The translations under genes and the position numbers were made by a program. The notes below the pieces were generated by a model. That model was not told the DNA's origin. It did no database searches and was given only the letters and a program-made list of their open reading frames with translations. Positions 1 through 8,574 of a stretch of 64,000 nucleotides of DNA are shown here, in pieces. Numbering within the stretch: the stretch's first letter is position 1; every line of letters starts with the position of its first letter. The stretch is taken from positions 248,001 to 312,000 of the forward strand of contig NZ_CP023563.1 in the NCBI RefSeq assembly GCF_002407185.1, given 5' to 3'. The DNA comes from Brachybacterium vulturis. Its GTDB lineage: Bacteria; Actinomycetota; Actinomycetes; Actinomycetales; Dermabacteraceae.

Positions 1-212
1 TCACCGCGGCGCTGGCGAGGGCGGGGCTGGACGCACCGGTGCTCGAGGAGCTGCGGGCCGAGGGGGCCCAGGTGCTCAGCCGCGCCCAGCTCCGCTGGAC
101 GGTGCCCGGCCGCGGACCGGGCGCCCCGTCGCTGCGGATCGAGCTGCTGATGGATCCGCGCCGGGACGGGCTGGTGCAGTCCCTGGACACCACGACGATC
201 GGCGCCCGCTGA
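1..212 (+). CDS. C-terminal fragment of an unidentified protein
   Basis: An open frame enters from the left edge (first full codon at 3) and ends at TGA 210-212, giving 69 residues. The piece is rich in Ala, Arg, Leu and Gly, with an acidic stretch near its start and a more ordered-looking end (LRIELLMDPRRDGLVQSLDT). No motif is recognisable and there is no membrane segment. It converges on the kinase gene with only 7 nt between the two stop codons. Codon use matches the flanking chromosome, so it is probably a real gene truncated by the window; its function cannot be assigned. Confidence 0.6.
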   Translation, partial: TAALARAGLDAPVLEELRAEGAQVLSRAQLRWTVPGRGPGAPSLRIELLMDPRRDGLVQSLDTTTIGAR

Positions 213-219
213 GCCAGGG

Positions 220-1512
220 TCAGCAGGAGGCGAGCCCTGCGCCGTCCGAGGCCGCGGCGCAGGAGGCGTCGATGCTGCTCACCGCCGCGCCGTCGAACGG
301 ACCGGCGGCCGACGGCTCGCCGAAGACCAGCAGCAGCGCGATCGCCACGATCGCCCCGAGCACCAGCGCCGAGACCGTCCCCAGCGCCACCGCGATCATC
401 GTGCTGCGCCGGTTCGTGCCGCTCCCCCCGGTGGGGCCGGTGCTGGACTGCGTCGCGGGGTACGGATGCGGGCTGAACGGCACGCTCTGCGGCGAGGGGG
501 CGCCCTGCGGGGAGGGCTGCTGCACCCACTGCGGTCCCGTCTGCGGGGAGAGGGACGGGGAGCCGGAGCTGAAGCCCTGCTGGACCCGCCCGGACCGGAT
601 CGCCTCCATCGAGGGGCCGGCCGCCGGGGGCACCGGGTGCTCCGGGCGGACCGCCCCGGGAGCATCGGGCGGCAGCGGGTCGAGGGTGTCCCGCAGATCC
701 AGCGGGGCCCCGTCGGCATGGGTCAGCGGGTAGCCCTGCGGCACCCGCGGCAGGTCGCGCCGCACGCTGTCGGCATCCTGGTAGCGGTCCTCGGGCTGCG
801 GCGCCACCAGGCGGCGGATCACTGCCGAGAGCTTCGGGGTGACCCCCTTCAGGTACTGGTTCAGCTCATCGGGCCGGAAGGAGCCGTCGTGCAGCTTGAT
901 CGGGCCGTGGAGCGCGACCATCGCCACCACCCCGGCCGCGTACAGGTCGTGGGAGGGCACCGGCTCGGCCATCGAGAACAGCTCCGGGGCCATGAAGCCG
1001 GGGGTGCCGTTGACCATGCCCACGTGGGTGAAGCGCACGTCGGTCTCGTGGACCGCGATCCCGAAATCCGCCAGCCGGGAGACCGGGAAGGCGGTGCCGC
1101 GCGGCTCGAACATGATGTTCGCGGGCTTCACGTCACGGTGGATCCAGCCCTCCGCGTGGACATGGGAGAGACCGTCCAGCAGCTGATCGAGGATCACCAC
1201 CACGGCGGGCTCGGCGAGCTTGCCCCGCGTCTTCACCACGGACTCGAGCGTGCCGCCGGAGGCCAGCGGCATCGCGATCACCACGTGCTCGTCCTCGGCA
1301 CCCCAGCCGTAGGGGGTGAGCAGGTGCGGGTGGTCGAAGCTGACGCCCTTCTCCCGGACGAAGCGCATCAGATCCGCGGAGTCGCGCTGACGCAGGACCT
1401 TGGCGGCGCAGAGCCGCTGGGACTTGGAGTCCCAGGCGCGCCAGACGGACCCGGAACCGCCCTTCGCGATCAGATCGATGAGCGCGAAGCGCCCGACAAT
1501 AACGTCAGCCAT
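220..1512 (-). CDS. membrane-anchored Hanks-type serine/threonine protein kinase
   Basis: A 430-residue eukaryotic-like protein kinase expected to phosphorylate Ser/Thr in cytoplasmic targets. The kinase domain fills about residues 8-255: glycine loop AKGGSGSV near 16-23, ATP-binding lysine K38 in CAAKVL, catalytic loop HRDVKPAN at 125-132, DFG at 149-151 and APE at 175-177. A Pro/Gln/Ser-rich linker (about 275-365) leads to one membrane helix (about 372-397) and a short external tail of some 33 residues with two cysteines. It has no PASTA repeats, so it is not a PknB-type cell-wall sensor; what the small external tail senses is unknown. The ATG at 1512 lies 9 nt after a TATGCT element on the minus strand. 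It stands alone rather than in a pknA/pknB cell-division cluster. Confidence 0.93.
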   Translation of the reverse strand: MADVIVGRFALIDLIAKGGSGSVWRAWDSKSQRLCAAKVLRQRDSADLMRFVREKGVSFDHPHLLTPYGWGAEDEHVVIAMPLASGGTLESVVKTRGKLAEPAVVVILDQLLDGLSHVHAEGWIHRDVKPANIMFEPRGTAFPVSRLADFGIAVHETDVRFTHVGMVNGTPGFMAPELFSMAEPVPSHDLYAAGVVAMVALHGPIKLHDGSFRPDELNQYLKGVTPKLSAVIRRLVAPQPEDRYQDADSVRRDLPRVPQGYPLTHADGAPLDLRDTLDPLPPDAPGAVRPEHPVPPAAGPSMEAIRSGRVQQGFSSGSPSLSPQTGPQWVQQPSPQGAPSPQSVPFSPHPYPATQSSTGPTGGSGTNRRSTMIAVALGTVSALVLGAIVAIALLLVFGEPSAAGPFDGAAVSSIDASCAAASDGAGLASC

Positions 1513-1520
1513 AGTATTTC

Positions 1521-1556
1521 CAGCATAACCTCAGGGTGCACAGCGGCGTTATGCTG
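1521..1556. promoter_or_regulatory. symmetrical divergent promoter with inverted repeat
   Basis: A perfect 9-bp inverted repeat (CAGCATAAC at 1521-1529, GTTATGCTG at 1548-1556, 18 nt between) carries a TATGCT -10-like element in each arm, one facing the kinase gene and one facing the small membrane protein gene. This could be two back-to-back promoters, an operator shared by both, or both. The -10 role is inferred from the TAnnnT pattern. Confidence 0.45.
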
Positions 1557-1629
1557 ACGGTGATCTGTGCGCCCCGGGGAGCACCGCCATAAATCCCGGG
1601 CGTTCTCGTCGCGATCTCAGGGGGCAGCA

Positions 1630-1911
1630 GTGGGCATCGTCGCAGGAGCCGCGCCGTTCGCCGCGGGCGCCCCGTTCTGGGAGCCGGTCGCCTTCTCCTG
1701 GCCCGTGCTGCTGATCCTGTCCGGCATCTGCCTCCTGCTGACCATCGGCTTCGTGGTGTGGACGGTGCTGCAGCCGGACGAGCCCGAGCACGACACCGCC
1801 GCACTGGTCGACAAGGCCACCCGGCAGGACCGTGAGACCGCGGCGACGATCCGCCGTCGGCTCGACGCGGACACCGGGCGCGCGGACGCGGCCGAGCCCG
1901 AGCTGCGGTGA
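1630..1911 (+). CDS. small single-pass membrane protein
   Basis: About 93 residues with one strong hydrophobic segment (VLLILSGICLLLTIGFVVWT), then a charged, helical, Asp/Glu/Arg-rich tail that should face the cytoplasm. GTG 1630 is chosen because AGGGGG lies about 5 nt upstream; an in-frame GTG at 1567 would add a basic 21-residue extension and sits just after the TATGCT element, so a short-leader start there is possible. It is divergent from the kinase gene and converges on the hydrolase gene. Family and function are not recognised. Confidence 0.6.
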   Translation: MGIVAGAAPFAAGAPFWEPVAFSWPVLLILSGICLLLTIGFVVWTVLQPDEPEHDTAALVDKATRQDRETAATIRRRLDADTGRADAAEPELR

Positions 1912-1972
1912 CCGGGCGGTGCCGAGCGGGCGCCGATGAGCGGGTCGCTCTCCTGCGCAGGCGCGGCCGCGG

Positions 1973-2797
1973 TCAGTGCGCGGCGCCCGCGGTCTCTTCC
2001 ATGCCCATGGCCCTGCGGGCGGCGTCGATGAGGAAACGGCGCGCCTGCTGGGAGTGCGGACCGGGGCCGGCGATCGCGACCTGGTCACCGCCGCCGGCGA
2101 TCTCGAGATGCCGGTGCCGGGCACCCGCCGCGGTGAGGGCGGCGTCCAGGCGGCGGCCGTCCTCGACCAGCACGCACTGCGACCCGGTCACCAGCTGCAC
2201 CGGCGGCAGGTCGGAGAGCTCGCCGTGCAGCGGGCTGAGACGCGGTTCGGTGCGCGGCACGGCGCCGGCGTAGAGCCGGGCGGCCGTTGCCCGCAGATCG
2301 TCGGCGTACTCCTCGCGCGTGAGATCCACCCACGGCGAGGAGAGCAGCAGCGCGGCCGGGGAGCCCACCTCGGACGCGGCGAGGACCTGCGCCACGGCGA
2401 GCGCGAGCCCGGCGCCGGCCTCATCCCCGGAGAGCACCCAGCATCCGGGCCGCAGCGTGGCCTGCACCGAGAGCGCATCGAGCGCGTGCAGCACGTCCTC
2501 GATCGCGGCGGGGAAGTTGTGGCGCGGGGCGAGACGGTAGTGGATCATCGCCCCGGCCGCACCGGTGCGGCGGGCGGTCTCCTCGAGGAAGTTCCAGGTC
2601 TGCGCGCTCTCCCCTGCGACATAGGAACCGCCGTGCAGATGGACGATGGTCGCGGTGCTCGCGAGGTGCGGATCGATCCAGGTGACCGGCACCTCGCCGT
2701 GCCGACGCCGCTCGACGCGCGCGGGGGCGGCGAGGGCACGCGGAGGCAGGGACGGCCGCTGCGAGGCCAGGATGCGCAGGGTGCGGACGAGGCTCAT
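1973..2797 (-). CDS. alpha/beta hydrolase (HSL-like) without the usual serine nucleophile
   Basis: A 274-residue protein of the hormone-sensitive-lipase/carboxylesterase type. The oxyanion-hole motif HLHGG is at residues 53-57 and IHYRLAPRHNFPAAIED (about 85-101) is typical of the family. At the nucleophile elbow, where GDSAG is expected, the sequence reads GDEAG (124-128), so Glu126 replaces the serine; I checked this on the nucleotide sequence (GGG GAT GAG GCC GGC read on the minus strand). An Asp and late His residues remain. It may be a non-catalytic relative, a hydrolase with another mechanism, or carry a point mutation. ATG 2797 is preceded by GGGAGGATGCACCC. The upstream neighbour is the MFS gene, 74 nt away on the same strand, so co-transcription is possible. 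Confidence 0.82.
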   Translation of the reverse strand: MSLVRTLRILASQRPSLPPRALAAPARVERRRHGEVPVTWIDPHLASTATIVHLHGGSYVAGESAQTWNFLEETARRTGAAGAMIHYRLAPRHNFPAAIEDVLHALDALSVQATLRPGCWVLSGDEAGAGLALAVAQVLAASEVGSPAALLLSSPWVDLTREEYADDLRATAARLYAGAVPRTEPRLSPLHGELSDLPPVQLVTGSQCVLVEDGRRLDAALTAAGARHRHLEIAGGGDQVAIAGPGPHSQQARRFLIDAARRAMGMEETAGAAH

Positions 2798-2871
2798 GGG
2801 TGCATCCTCCCACGGATCAGGCTGTTCCTCGCAGGGAATCCACCGCGCCCCGGCATCGTCTCCCGGGGAGG

Positions 2872-4083
2872 TCAGGACCTGATCTCGTGGTCGACCAGGC
2901 GCGGCAGCCCCACCCGGAAGCCGGCGACGGCCAGCAGCAGACCGGTCCCGGCCAGGAACCACAGCACGACGCCGGAGGATCCGGTGGCATCCATCAGGAG
3001 GCCCGCGGTGATCGGACCGAGCGCGGCCAGCAGATAGCCGATCGGCTGGACCATGCCCGAGAGCCGGGCGGTGACCAGCGGGGAGCGGGTGCGTGCGGGC
3101 AGCAGTGCGATCGCGGTGGGGAAGGCGAAACCGCCGATGCCCAGCACGCACGCCCACAGCATCGGGCTGACCGTCGGCACCAGGAGCAGGCCGAGGTAGC
3201 CGGCGGCGTTGAGCAGGCCGAAACCGCCCACGATCCAGGGCAGGCCCGGGACCCGTGCGATCACCGTCGGCATCACCAACCCGCCCACCAGGCCCCAACC
3301 GGCGATCACCGCGACCAGCACGCCGGCCCGTGCGGGGCTGATCCCGGCATCGGTGAGGACCAGCGGGAGCATGCCGAACTGGGTGTAGGCGTTCAGCGAC
3401 TGCAGGGCGAACATCAGCGTCAGAGCGATCGCGGTGGGCGAGCGCAGCAGCGAGCCGCCGATCTCGCCGTGCGCCGGGGGAGGCGGGAAGTCGTGCCCGG
3501 TGCGGGCGAGCACCATCGCCCAGACCACCACCGGCACCGCGATCACCATCCCCCAGACCAGCAGGGAGTCCTTCCACCCGTCGACCGCGGCGCCGGCCAG
3601 CGGCACCGCGAGCGCCGAGGCGGCCGAACCGCCGATCGCGAGGGTCGCGCTGTACAGCGTCATCAGGCCGACGGTGCGGTTCCCGCCGTGCAGCTTGATC
3701 CAGGCCGGCACCAGCACGTTGCCCAGCGCCGGGCCCAGCAGTGCGAGCCCGGACAGCGCCACGAACAGGGCGAAGGCCTCGCTCGCGGGCCGCAGCAGCA
3801 GGCCCAGCGCGGCCACCACGAAGGAGGCGATGATCGTGCCGGTCAGCCCCATCCGACGCGACAGCGGGACGGCGAGCAGCCCGAACGCACCGAAGATCAG
3901 CGGCGGCAGGGCGGTGAGCAGACCGGAGGCGAACGCTCCGCGCCCGTAGGCATCGACGATCTGTGTCATCAGCGGCCCGACGCTGGTCGCTCCCGGGCGC
4001 AGGTTCACGCCGACGGCGAGGACAGCGATCACCGTCAGCAGGATGCCGAGGGGTCGAGGTCGGCGGGGCGCAGGGGTCGTCAC
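2872..4083 (-). CDS. MFS transporter, CynX/NimT-like
   Basis: A 403-residue major facilitator with about 12 hydrophobic helices, beginning RRPRPLGILLTVIAVLAVGVNLRP, which matches the cyanate/2-nitroimidazole (CynX/NimT) branch: an N-terminal helix ending in NLRP followed by GATSVGPL. The family exports or imports small anions and organic compounds by proton coupling; the substrate cannot be deduced here. GTG at 4083 is the first start in frame after the intergenic gap. It is transcribed away from the permease gene and towards the hydrolase gene. Confidence 0.85.
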   Translation of the reverse strand: MTTPAPRRPRPLGILLTVIAVLAVGVNLRPGATSVGPLMTQIVDAYGRGAFASGLLTALPPLIFGAFGLLAVPLSRRMGLTGTIIASFVVAALGLLLRPASEAFALFVALSGLALLGPALGNVLVPAWIKLHGGNRTVGLMTLYSATLAIGGSAASALAVPLAGAAVDGWKDSLLVWGMVIAVPVVVWAMVLARTGHDFPPPPAHGEIGGSLLRSPTAIALTLMFALQSLNAYTQFGMLPLVLTDAGISPARAGVLVAVIAGWGLVGGLVMPTVIARVPGLPWIVGGFGLLNAAGYLGLLLVPTVSPMLWACVLGIGGFAFPTAIALLPARTRSPLVTARLSGMVQPIGYLLAALGPITAGLLMDATGSSGVVLWFLAGTGLLLAVAGFRVGLPRLVDHEIRS

Positions 4084-4183
4084 CGTACTCTTCTACCCCG
4101 CATCGTCGGCCTCGGCCACAGGATGACGGGGATCTCACGTCCCCCTGCCGGGGCCGCGCCCGCGGCAGCGGCCGGCAGAGGCC

Positions 4184-4189
4184 TACGCT
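4184..4189 (+). promoter_or_regulatory. -10-like element of the permease gene
   Basis: TACGCT lies 74 nt upstream of the permease ATG in the 180-nt divergent gap. It fits the actinobacterial TAnnnT consensus; no convincing -35 box is visible. It implies a leader of roughly 65 nt. Confidence 0.35.
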
Positions 4190-4263
4190 GGTGCGCGGCC
4201 CGCCCCGGCCCGCTCCCGCTCCCCACGTCGAGGTCCGTGCTCGACGGATCCACAAGGACCCCC

Positions 4264-6210
4264 ATGACCACCGCCGCAGTCCCCGCGCCCCTGCCCGGCA
4301 CCACCGCCCCGCGCCGCCATCCCGTCGACCAGGTCCCGCCGGCGGGTCGGCTCACGGTGCTCTCGCTCCAGCACGTGCTGGCCTTCTACGCCGGTGCGGT
4401 GATCGTGCCGCTGCTGATCGCCTCCGGGCTGGGCCTCACGGCCGAGCAGACGATCCACCTGATCAACGCCGACCTGTTCACCTGCGGCATCGCCACGCTG
4501 ATCCAGTCCGTCGGCTTCTGGAAGGTGGGCGTGCGCCTGCCGATCATCCAGGGCGTGACCACCACCGCGGTGAGCCCCATCATCGCCATCGGCCTGGCCG
4601 CGACCGGCGGCGAGGGCGGCGCCGAGGGGCTGCCGATGATCTACGGCTCGATCATCGTGGCGGGCCTGTTCACCTTCCTGGCCGCCCCGTACTTCGCGAA
4701 GATCCTGCGATTCTTCCCGCCGGTGGTGATCGGCACGGTGCTGACCACCATGGGCATCACCCTGTTGGGCGTCTCCGCGGGGGACATCACCAACTACGCC
4801 GAGGGCACTCCCGCCACCCGCGACATCCTCTACGCGCTGGGCACGCTCGGGATCATCGTGCTGGTCCAACGGTTCTTCCGCGGCTTCCTGGGCACCATCG
4901 CGGTGCTGCTGGGGCTGGTGATCGGCACCGCCGTCGCGGTGCTGCTGGGGGACACCTCCTTCAGCGGCGTCACCGAGGCCTCCGCCTTCGGGGTGACCAC
5001 GCCCTTCTACTTCGGCGTGCCCACCTTCTCGCTCACCGCGATCGTCTCGATGATCATCGTCATGCTGATCACGATGGTGGAGACCACCGGTGACGTCTTC
5101 GCCGCCGGGGAGATCGTCGGCAAGCGGATCCGTCCGAAGAACATCTCCGAGGCGATCCGTGCGGACGGCCTGTCGACCCTGCTGGGCGGGGTGCTGAACT
5201 CCTTCCCCTACACCTGCTTCGCGCAGAACATCGGCCTGGTGCGCCTGACCCGGGTGAAGTCGCGCTGGGTGGTCGCCGGAGCCGGCGTGCTCATGATCGT
5301 GCTCGGCGTGCTGCCCAAGGCCGGGGCCGTGGTCGCCGCGATCCCCTCCCCCGTGCTCGGCGGCGCCTCGCTGGCCCTGTTCGCCTCGGTGGCGCTGGTG
5401 GGCATCCAGACCCTGTCCAAGGTGGACCTCACCGACAACCGCAACTCCGTCATCGTCGGCACCTCGCTGGGCCTGGCGATGCTGGTCAGCTTCAAGCCCG
5501 ACATCGCCGGGGTGTTCCCCGCCTGGGCGCAGGTGTTCGTCTCCTCGGGGGTGACCGTCGGCGCGATCACCGCGATCGTGCTGAACCTGGTGTTCTTCCA
5601 CATCGGTCGCCAGCGCGGGGCGCACATCGCCACCACCGCCGCGGGCGAGCGGATCGGCATCGCCGAGGTCGATGCGATGGACCGTGAGACCTTCGTGGCC
5701 ACCTTCGGGTCGCTGTTCAACGGCGCCACCTGGCCGCTCGAGCGGGCCTGGGAGGCCCGCCCCTTCACCGACGCCACGACTCTGCGCGCCGCGATCGAGG
5801 AGGCGGTGCTCACCGCGGAGCGCTCCGCGCAGGATGCCCTGGTGCGGGCCTACCCGGACATGGCCACCCTGATCACGGCCGACGAGGAGCAGGCCGACGC
5901 CATCAGCCAGGACGTGGGCTCCTTCGCGCTGGAGAACCTGTCGGACGAGGACATCCTCGCGGTCCGCGATCTCTCCACCCGCTACGCGGAGCGGTTCGAC
6001 ATGCCCTTGGTGGCCTGCCTGGGCCGCACCGACTCGTTCCAGGCGGTCATCGAGAACGGCGTGCGGCGCCTGGACCACTCCCGCGAGCACGAGCGCCGGG
6101 TCGCGCTGACCGAGGTCGCCGAGATCGCGGGGGACCGCTTCGGCATCATGGTGGCCGACGCCAACCCCGTCGGCTCGGCCTGGATCCGCAAGTTCGAGTC
6201 CCTGCAGTGA
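4264..6210 (+). CDS. NCS2 uracil/xanthine-type permease fused to a UraD-like (OHCU decarboxylase) domain
   Basis: A 648-residue two-domain protein. Residues about 25-450 form an NCS2 nucleobase-cation symporter with about 14 hydrophobic segments, the ETTGD element (273-277) and the QNIGL signature (321-325). Residues about 462-648 match OHCU decarboxylase (UraD), the last step from urate to allantoin: TWPLERAWEARPF (489-501), EEQ (541-543) and a C-terminal EIAGDRFGIMV block (620-630). This suggests a urate/xanthine carrier tied to urate breakdown. The usual UraD catalytic histidine in the HPDLA motif is Tyr530 here (RAYPDMA), so the decarboxylase part may be inactive or regulatory. ATG 4264 has AGGA 6 nt upstream. 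No other purine-degradation gene lies nearby. Confidence 0.88.
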   Translation: MTTAAVPAPLPGTTAPRRHPVDQVPPAGRLTVLSLQHVLAFYAGAVIVPLLIASGLGLTAEQTIHLINADLFTCGIATLIQSVGFWKVGVRLPIIQGVTTTAVSPIIAIGLAATGGEGGAEGLPMIYGSIIVAGLFTFLAAPYFAKILRFFPPVVIGTVLTTMGITLLGVSAGDITNYAEGTPATRDILYALGTLGIIVLVQRFFRGFLGTIAVLLGLVIGTAVAVLLGDTSFSGVTEASAFGVTTPFYFGVPTFSLTAIVSMIIVMLITMVETTGDVFAAGEIVGKRIRPKNISEAIRADGLSTLLGGVLNSFPYTCFAQNIGLVRLTRVKSRWVVAGAGVLMIVLGVLPKAGAVVAAIPSPVLGGASLALFASVALVGIQTLSKVDLTDNRNSVIVGTSLGLAMLVSFKPDIAGVFPAWAQVFVSSGVTVGAITAIVLNLVFFHIGRQRGAHIATTAAGERIGIAEVDAMDRETFVATFGSLFNGATWPLERAWEARPFTDATTLRAAIEEAVLTAERSAQDALVRAYPDMATLITADEEQADAISQDVGSFALENLSDEDILAVRDLSTRYAERFDMPLVACLGRTDSFQAVIENGVRRLDHSREHERRVALTEVAEIAGDRFGIMVADANPVGSAWIRKFESLQ

Positions 6211-6292
6211 CGCAGTGACGGCGTCGTCGACGACCTCGGTGCTCGCGTAGTCTGGCGGGGCATCCCGATCGACGACGATCCAGGAGATCGAT

Positions 6293-7279
6293 ATGACAAC
6301 GCCAGTCACCGTGACCGTCACCGGGGCCGCCGGGCAGATCGGCTATGCCCTGCTGTTCCGCATCGCCTCCGGCCAGCTGCTGGGCCCGGACACCCCCGTC
6401 TCGCTGCGGCTGCTGGAGATCCCTCCAGGGGTGAAGGCCGCCGAGGGGACCGCGATGGAGCTCGATGACTGCGCCTTCGGGCTGCTCGCCGGCGTCGACG
6501 TCTTCGACGACCCGACCGCCGGTTTCGACGGCACGAGCATCGCCCTGCTCGTCGGCGCCCGCCCTCGCGGCCCGGGCATGGAGCGCAGCGACCTGCTCGA
6601 GGCCAACGGCGGCATCTTCGCCCCCCAGGGCGCAGCGATCAATGCGGGCGCCGCGGAGGACGTCAGAGTCCTGGTGGTCGGCAACCCGGCCAACACCAAT
6701 GCCCTGATCGCCGCCGCGCACGCCCCCGATGTGCCGGACGACCGGTTCACCGCGATGACCCGGCTGGACCACAACCGGGCGCTCAGCCAGCTCGCCGCCC
6801 GGACCGGCACCGCGGTCACCGACATCGAGAACGTGACCATCTGGGGCAACCACTCCGCCACCCAGTACCCGGACATCTCCCACGCCTCGGTGGCCGGCCG
6901 ACCGGCCCTCGAGGTGGTGGATGACCCGGCCTGGGTCACCGACAGCTTCATCCCCACCGTGGCCGAGCGCGGGGCAGCGATCATCGACGCCCGCGGGTCC
7001 TCCTCGGCCGCCTCCGCGGCGAATGCCGCGATCGACCACCTCCACGACTGGACGCACGGCACCCCCGAGAGCTCCTGGACCTCCGCCGGAGTCGTCTCCG
7101 ACGGCTCCTACGGGGTGCCCGAGGGGCTGATCTCCTCGTTCCCGGTGCGCTCCTCCGGAGGGCGCTGGCAGATCGTCCCCGACCTGGAGATCGACGACTT
7201 CTCCCGGGGCCGGATCGATGCCTCGGTGGCAGAGCTGGTCGAGGAGCGTGACGCGGTCCGACGCCTCGGTCTGCTCTGA
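6293..7279 (+). CDS. mdh: malate dehydrogenase
   Basis: A 328-residue NAD-dependent malate dehydrogenase of the TCA cycle. The dinucleotide-binding loop is [17 protein letters not shown] near the N-terminus, the substrate-binding LDHNRA follows in the middle, and the catalytic histidine is in [11 protein letters not shown]. Length and motifs match the actinobacterial cytosolic-type enzyme. ATG 6293 is preceded by CAGGAGATCGAT, a good ribosome-binding site. A TAGTCT element at 6248-6253 may be its -10 box. It lies 82 nt after the permease gene. Confidence 0.96.
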   Translation: MTTPVTVTVTGAAGQIGYALLFRIASGQLLGPDTPVSLRLLEIPPGVKAAEGTAMELDDCAFGLLAGVDVFDDPTAGFDGTSIALLVGARPRGPGMERSDLLEANGGIFAPQGAAINAGAAEDVRVLVVGNPANTNALIAAAHAPDVPDDRFTAMTRLDHNRALSQLAARTGTAVTDIENVTIWGNHSATQYPDISHASVAGRPALEVVDDPAWVTDSFIPTVAERGAAIIDARGSSSAASAANAAIDHLHDWTHGTPESSWTSAGVVSDGSYGVPEGLISSFPVRSSGGRWQIVPDLEIDDFSRGRIDASVAELVEERDAVRRLGLL

Positions 7280-7286
7280 TCCGCCG

Positions 7287-7312
7287 GCAGCCGGACGGCA
7301 CCGGACGGCTGC
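7287..7312 (+). terminator. hairpin after mdh
   Basis: GCAGCCG (7287-7293) and CGGCTGC (7306-7312) form a 7-bp GC stem with a 12-nt loop, just after the mdh stop codon. There is no T-run, as is usual in high-GC actinobacteria. Confidence 0.4.
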
Positions 7313-7427
7313 GGGTCTCCCCCGGGCGGGACGAAGGACCCCGCTCCCGATCCCCGCGCCGGGGCTAGGGTGGGGGCAAGCGCCCTTCGCGGCAGCGCGG
7401 GGGCGACCGCCGATCGAAGGAGTCACC

Positions 7428-7865
7428 ATGCCCCGTCCCGTCGTCAGCACCGGATCCACCGCCTGGAAGGGCGATCTGCTCTCCGGCTCAGGGACCACCA
7501 CCCTGGAGACCTCGCAGCTCGGCACCTTCGACGTGAGCTGGAAGGCCCGCTCGGAGGAGGCCGCCCAGGGCACCACCTCCCCCGAGGAGCTGCTGGGGGC
7601 CGCGCATGCCACCTGCTACTCGATGCAGTTCTCGAACATGCTCGCCGAGAACGGCACCCCGCCCACCTCGGTGGACACCTCCGCCGCGGTCACGTTCAAC
7701 ATCGCCGAGGGCGGGATCACCGGTATCGCGCTCACCGTCACCGCGAAGATCGACGGGATCGAGGACGCCGACTTCCAGCGCGTGGCCGAGGAGGCCAAGA
7801 GCAGCTGCCCCGTCTCGAAGGCGCTGGCCGGCGTGGACATCACGCTCACGGCCGCGCTCGCCTGA
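7428..7865 (+). CDS. OsmC/Ohr-family peroxiredoxin
   Basis: A 145-residue OsmC-family thiol peroxidase that reduces organic hydroperoxides in the cytoplasm. The two family cysteines are present, in AAHATCYSMQFSNML (mid-protein) and in EEAKSSCPVSKAL near the C-terminus; the spacing and the SPEELLGAAHA lead-in are typical of OsmC rather than Ohr. ATG 7428 has GAAGGAG 5 nt upstream. A TAGGGT about 60 nt upstream could be the -10 element. It converges on the DUF421 gene across a strong hairpin. Confidence 0.93.
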   Translation: MPRPVVSTGSTAWKGDLLSGSGTTTLETSQLGTFDVSWKARSEEAAQGTTSPEELLGAAHATCYSMQFSNMLAENGTPPTSVDTSAAVTFNIAEGGITGIALTVTAKIDGIEDADFQRVAEEAKSSCPVSKALAGVDITLTAALA

Positions 7866-7886
7866 GCCCGCGCTCCCCTGCCGACC

Positions 7887-7920
7887 TCCGGCCCCGCACC
7901 CGTCGCGGTGCGGGGCCGGA
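7887..7920. terminator. bidirectional hairpin terminator between convergent genes
   Basis: A perfect 14-bp stem (TCCGGCCCCGCACC paired with its complement) encloses the 6-nt loop CGTCGC, between the ends of the OsmC gene and the DUF421 gene. It can serve both directions; no T-tract is present. Confidence 0.7.
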
Positions 7921-7955
7921 CCGCGTCGGATCGCCTCGGCGGCCGCGGCCGGGGC

Positions 7956-8519
7956 TCAGTGCGTCAGCGAGCGGGGAATGATCCCGGCGCCGCGCACGCC
8001 GCGCACCAGGCGCTCATCGATCGTCTCGCCCCGATGCACGATGGTCAGGCCGCCGCGCGGCTCGAGGATCACCAGGTCGGTCTCGATCACGCGGCGCACA
8101 CCGCCCCGTCGCAGCAGCGTGAGCAGCTGCGCCTCGCCCAGCCCCAGATGGCGCAGCTGCCAGCGCAGCACGTGGCCGTGGACCATGACCACCGTGGGCC
8201 GGGGACCGCGCCGGGTGAAGACGCGATCGAAACCGGGCCGGAGGCTGCCCAGCAGGTACTCGAGCACCAGCAGGGTGGAGACCGCGATCAGGCCGCCCAC
8301 CAGCGTCGGGGTGTTGCCGAGGATGGCACGGGCGATGAGGGACCCCAGCAGTGCCATCACCGCGAAGCTCAGCATCGACGGGTTCGCGCTCAGCCGCGGC
8401 CCGGCGATCTGGAGGATCAGCGTGAACACCAGGTACAGCATGATGCTCGCGATGAGCACGCCCAGCGCGCCGGCGGGCGATGCCCCGATCTGAAACCAGA
8501 GCTCCTGGAAGAAGGTCAT
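7956..8519 (-). CDS. DUF421 (YetF-like) membrane protein
   Basis: 187 residues: three hydrophobic segments in the first 90 residues, then a soluble domain of about 90 residues (VVMVHGHVLRWQLRHLGLGE, later GGVRRVIETDLVILEPRGGL). This is the layout of the DUF421 family, to which Bacillus YetF belongs; its biochemical role is not established. ATG 8519 is preceded by GGGGGAGAATGAGCCT. It is divergent from the uvrA2-like gene, with 96 nt between the starts. Confidence 0.85.
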   Translation of the reverse strand: MTFFQELWFQIGASPAGALGVLIASIMLYLVFTLILQIAGPRLSANPSMLSFAVMALLGSLIARAILGNTPTLVGGLIAVSTLLVLEYLLGSLRPGFDRVFTRRGPRPTVVMVHGHVLRWQLRHLGLGEAQLLTLLRRGGVRRVIETDLVILEPRGGLTIVHRGETIDERLVRGVRGAGIIPRSLTH

Positions 8520-8574
8520 AGGCTCATTCTCCCCCAACCCGCGCTCCCCCGCTCCGCGGTGGGGCACCGTCGGC

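Noticed and set aside
466..1557. Long plus-strand open frame opposite the Ser/Thr kinase
   Set aside because: Arg/Gly/His-rich shadow of the kinase gene; the minus strand has all kinase motifs.
4183..6321. Very long minus-strand open frame opposite the permease
   Set aside because: Composition dominated by Gly, His, Asp and Arg, typical of antisense frames in GC-rich DNA; the plus strand encodes a clear membrane transporter.
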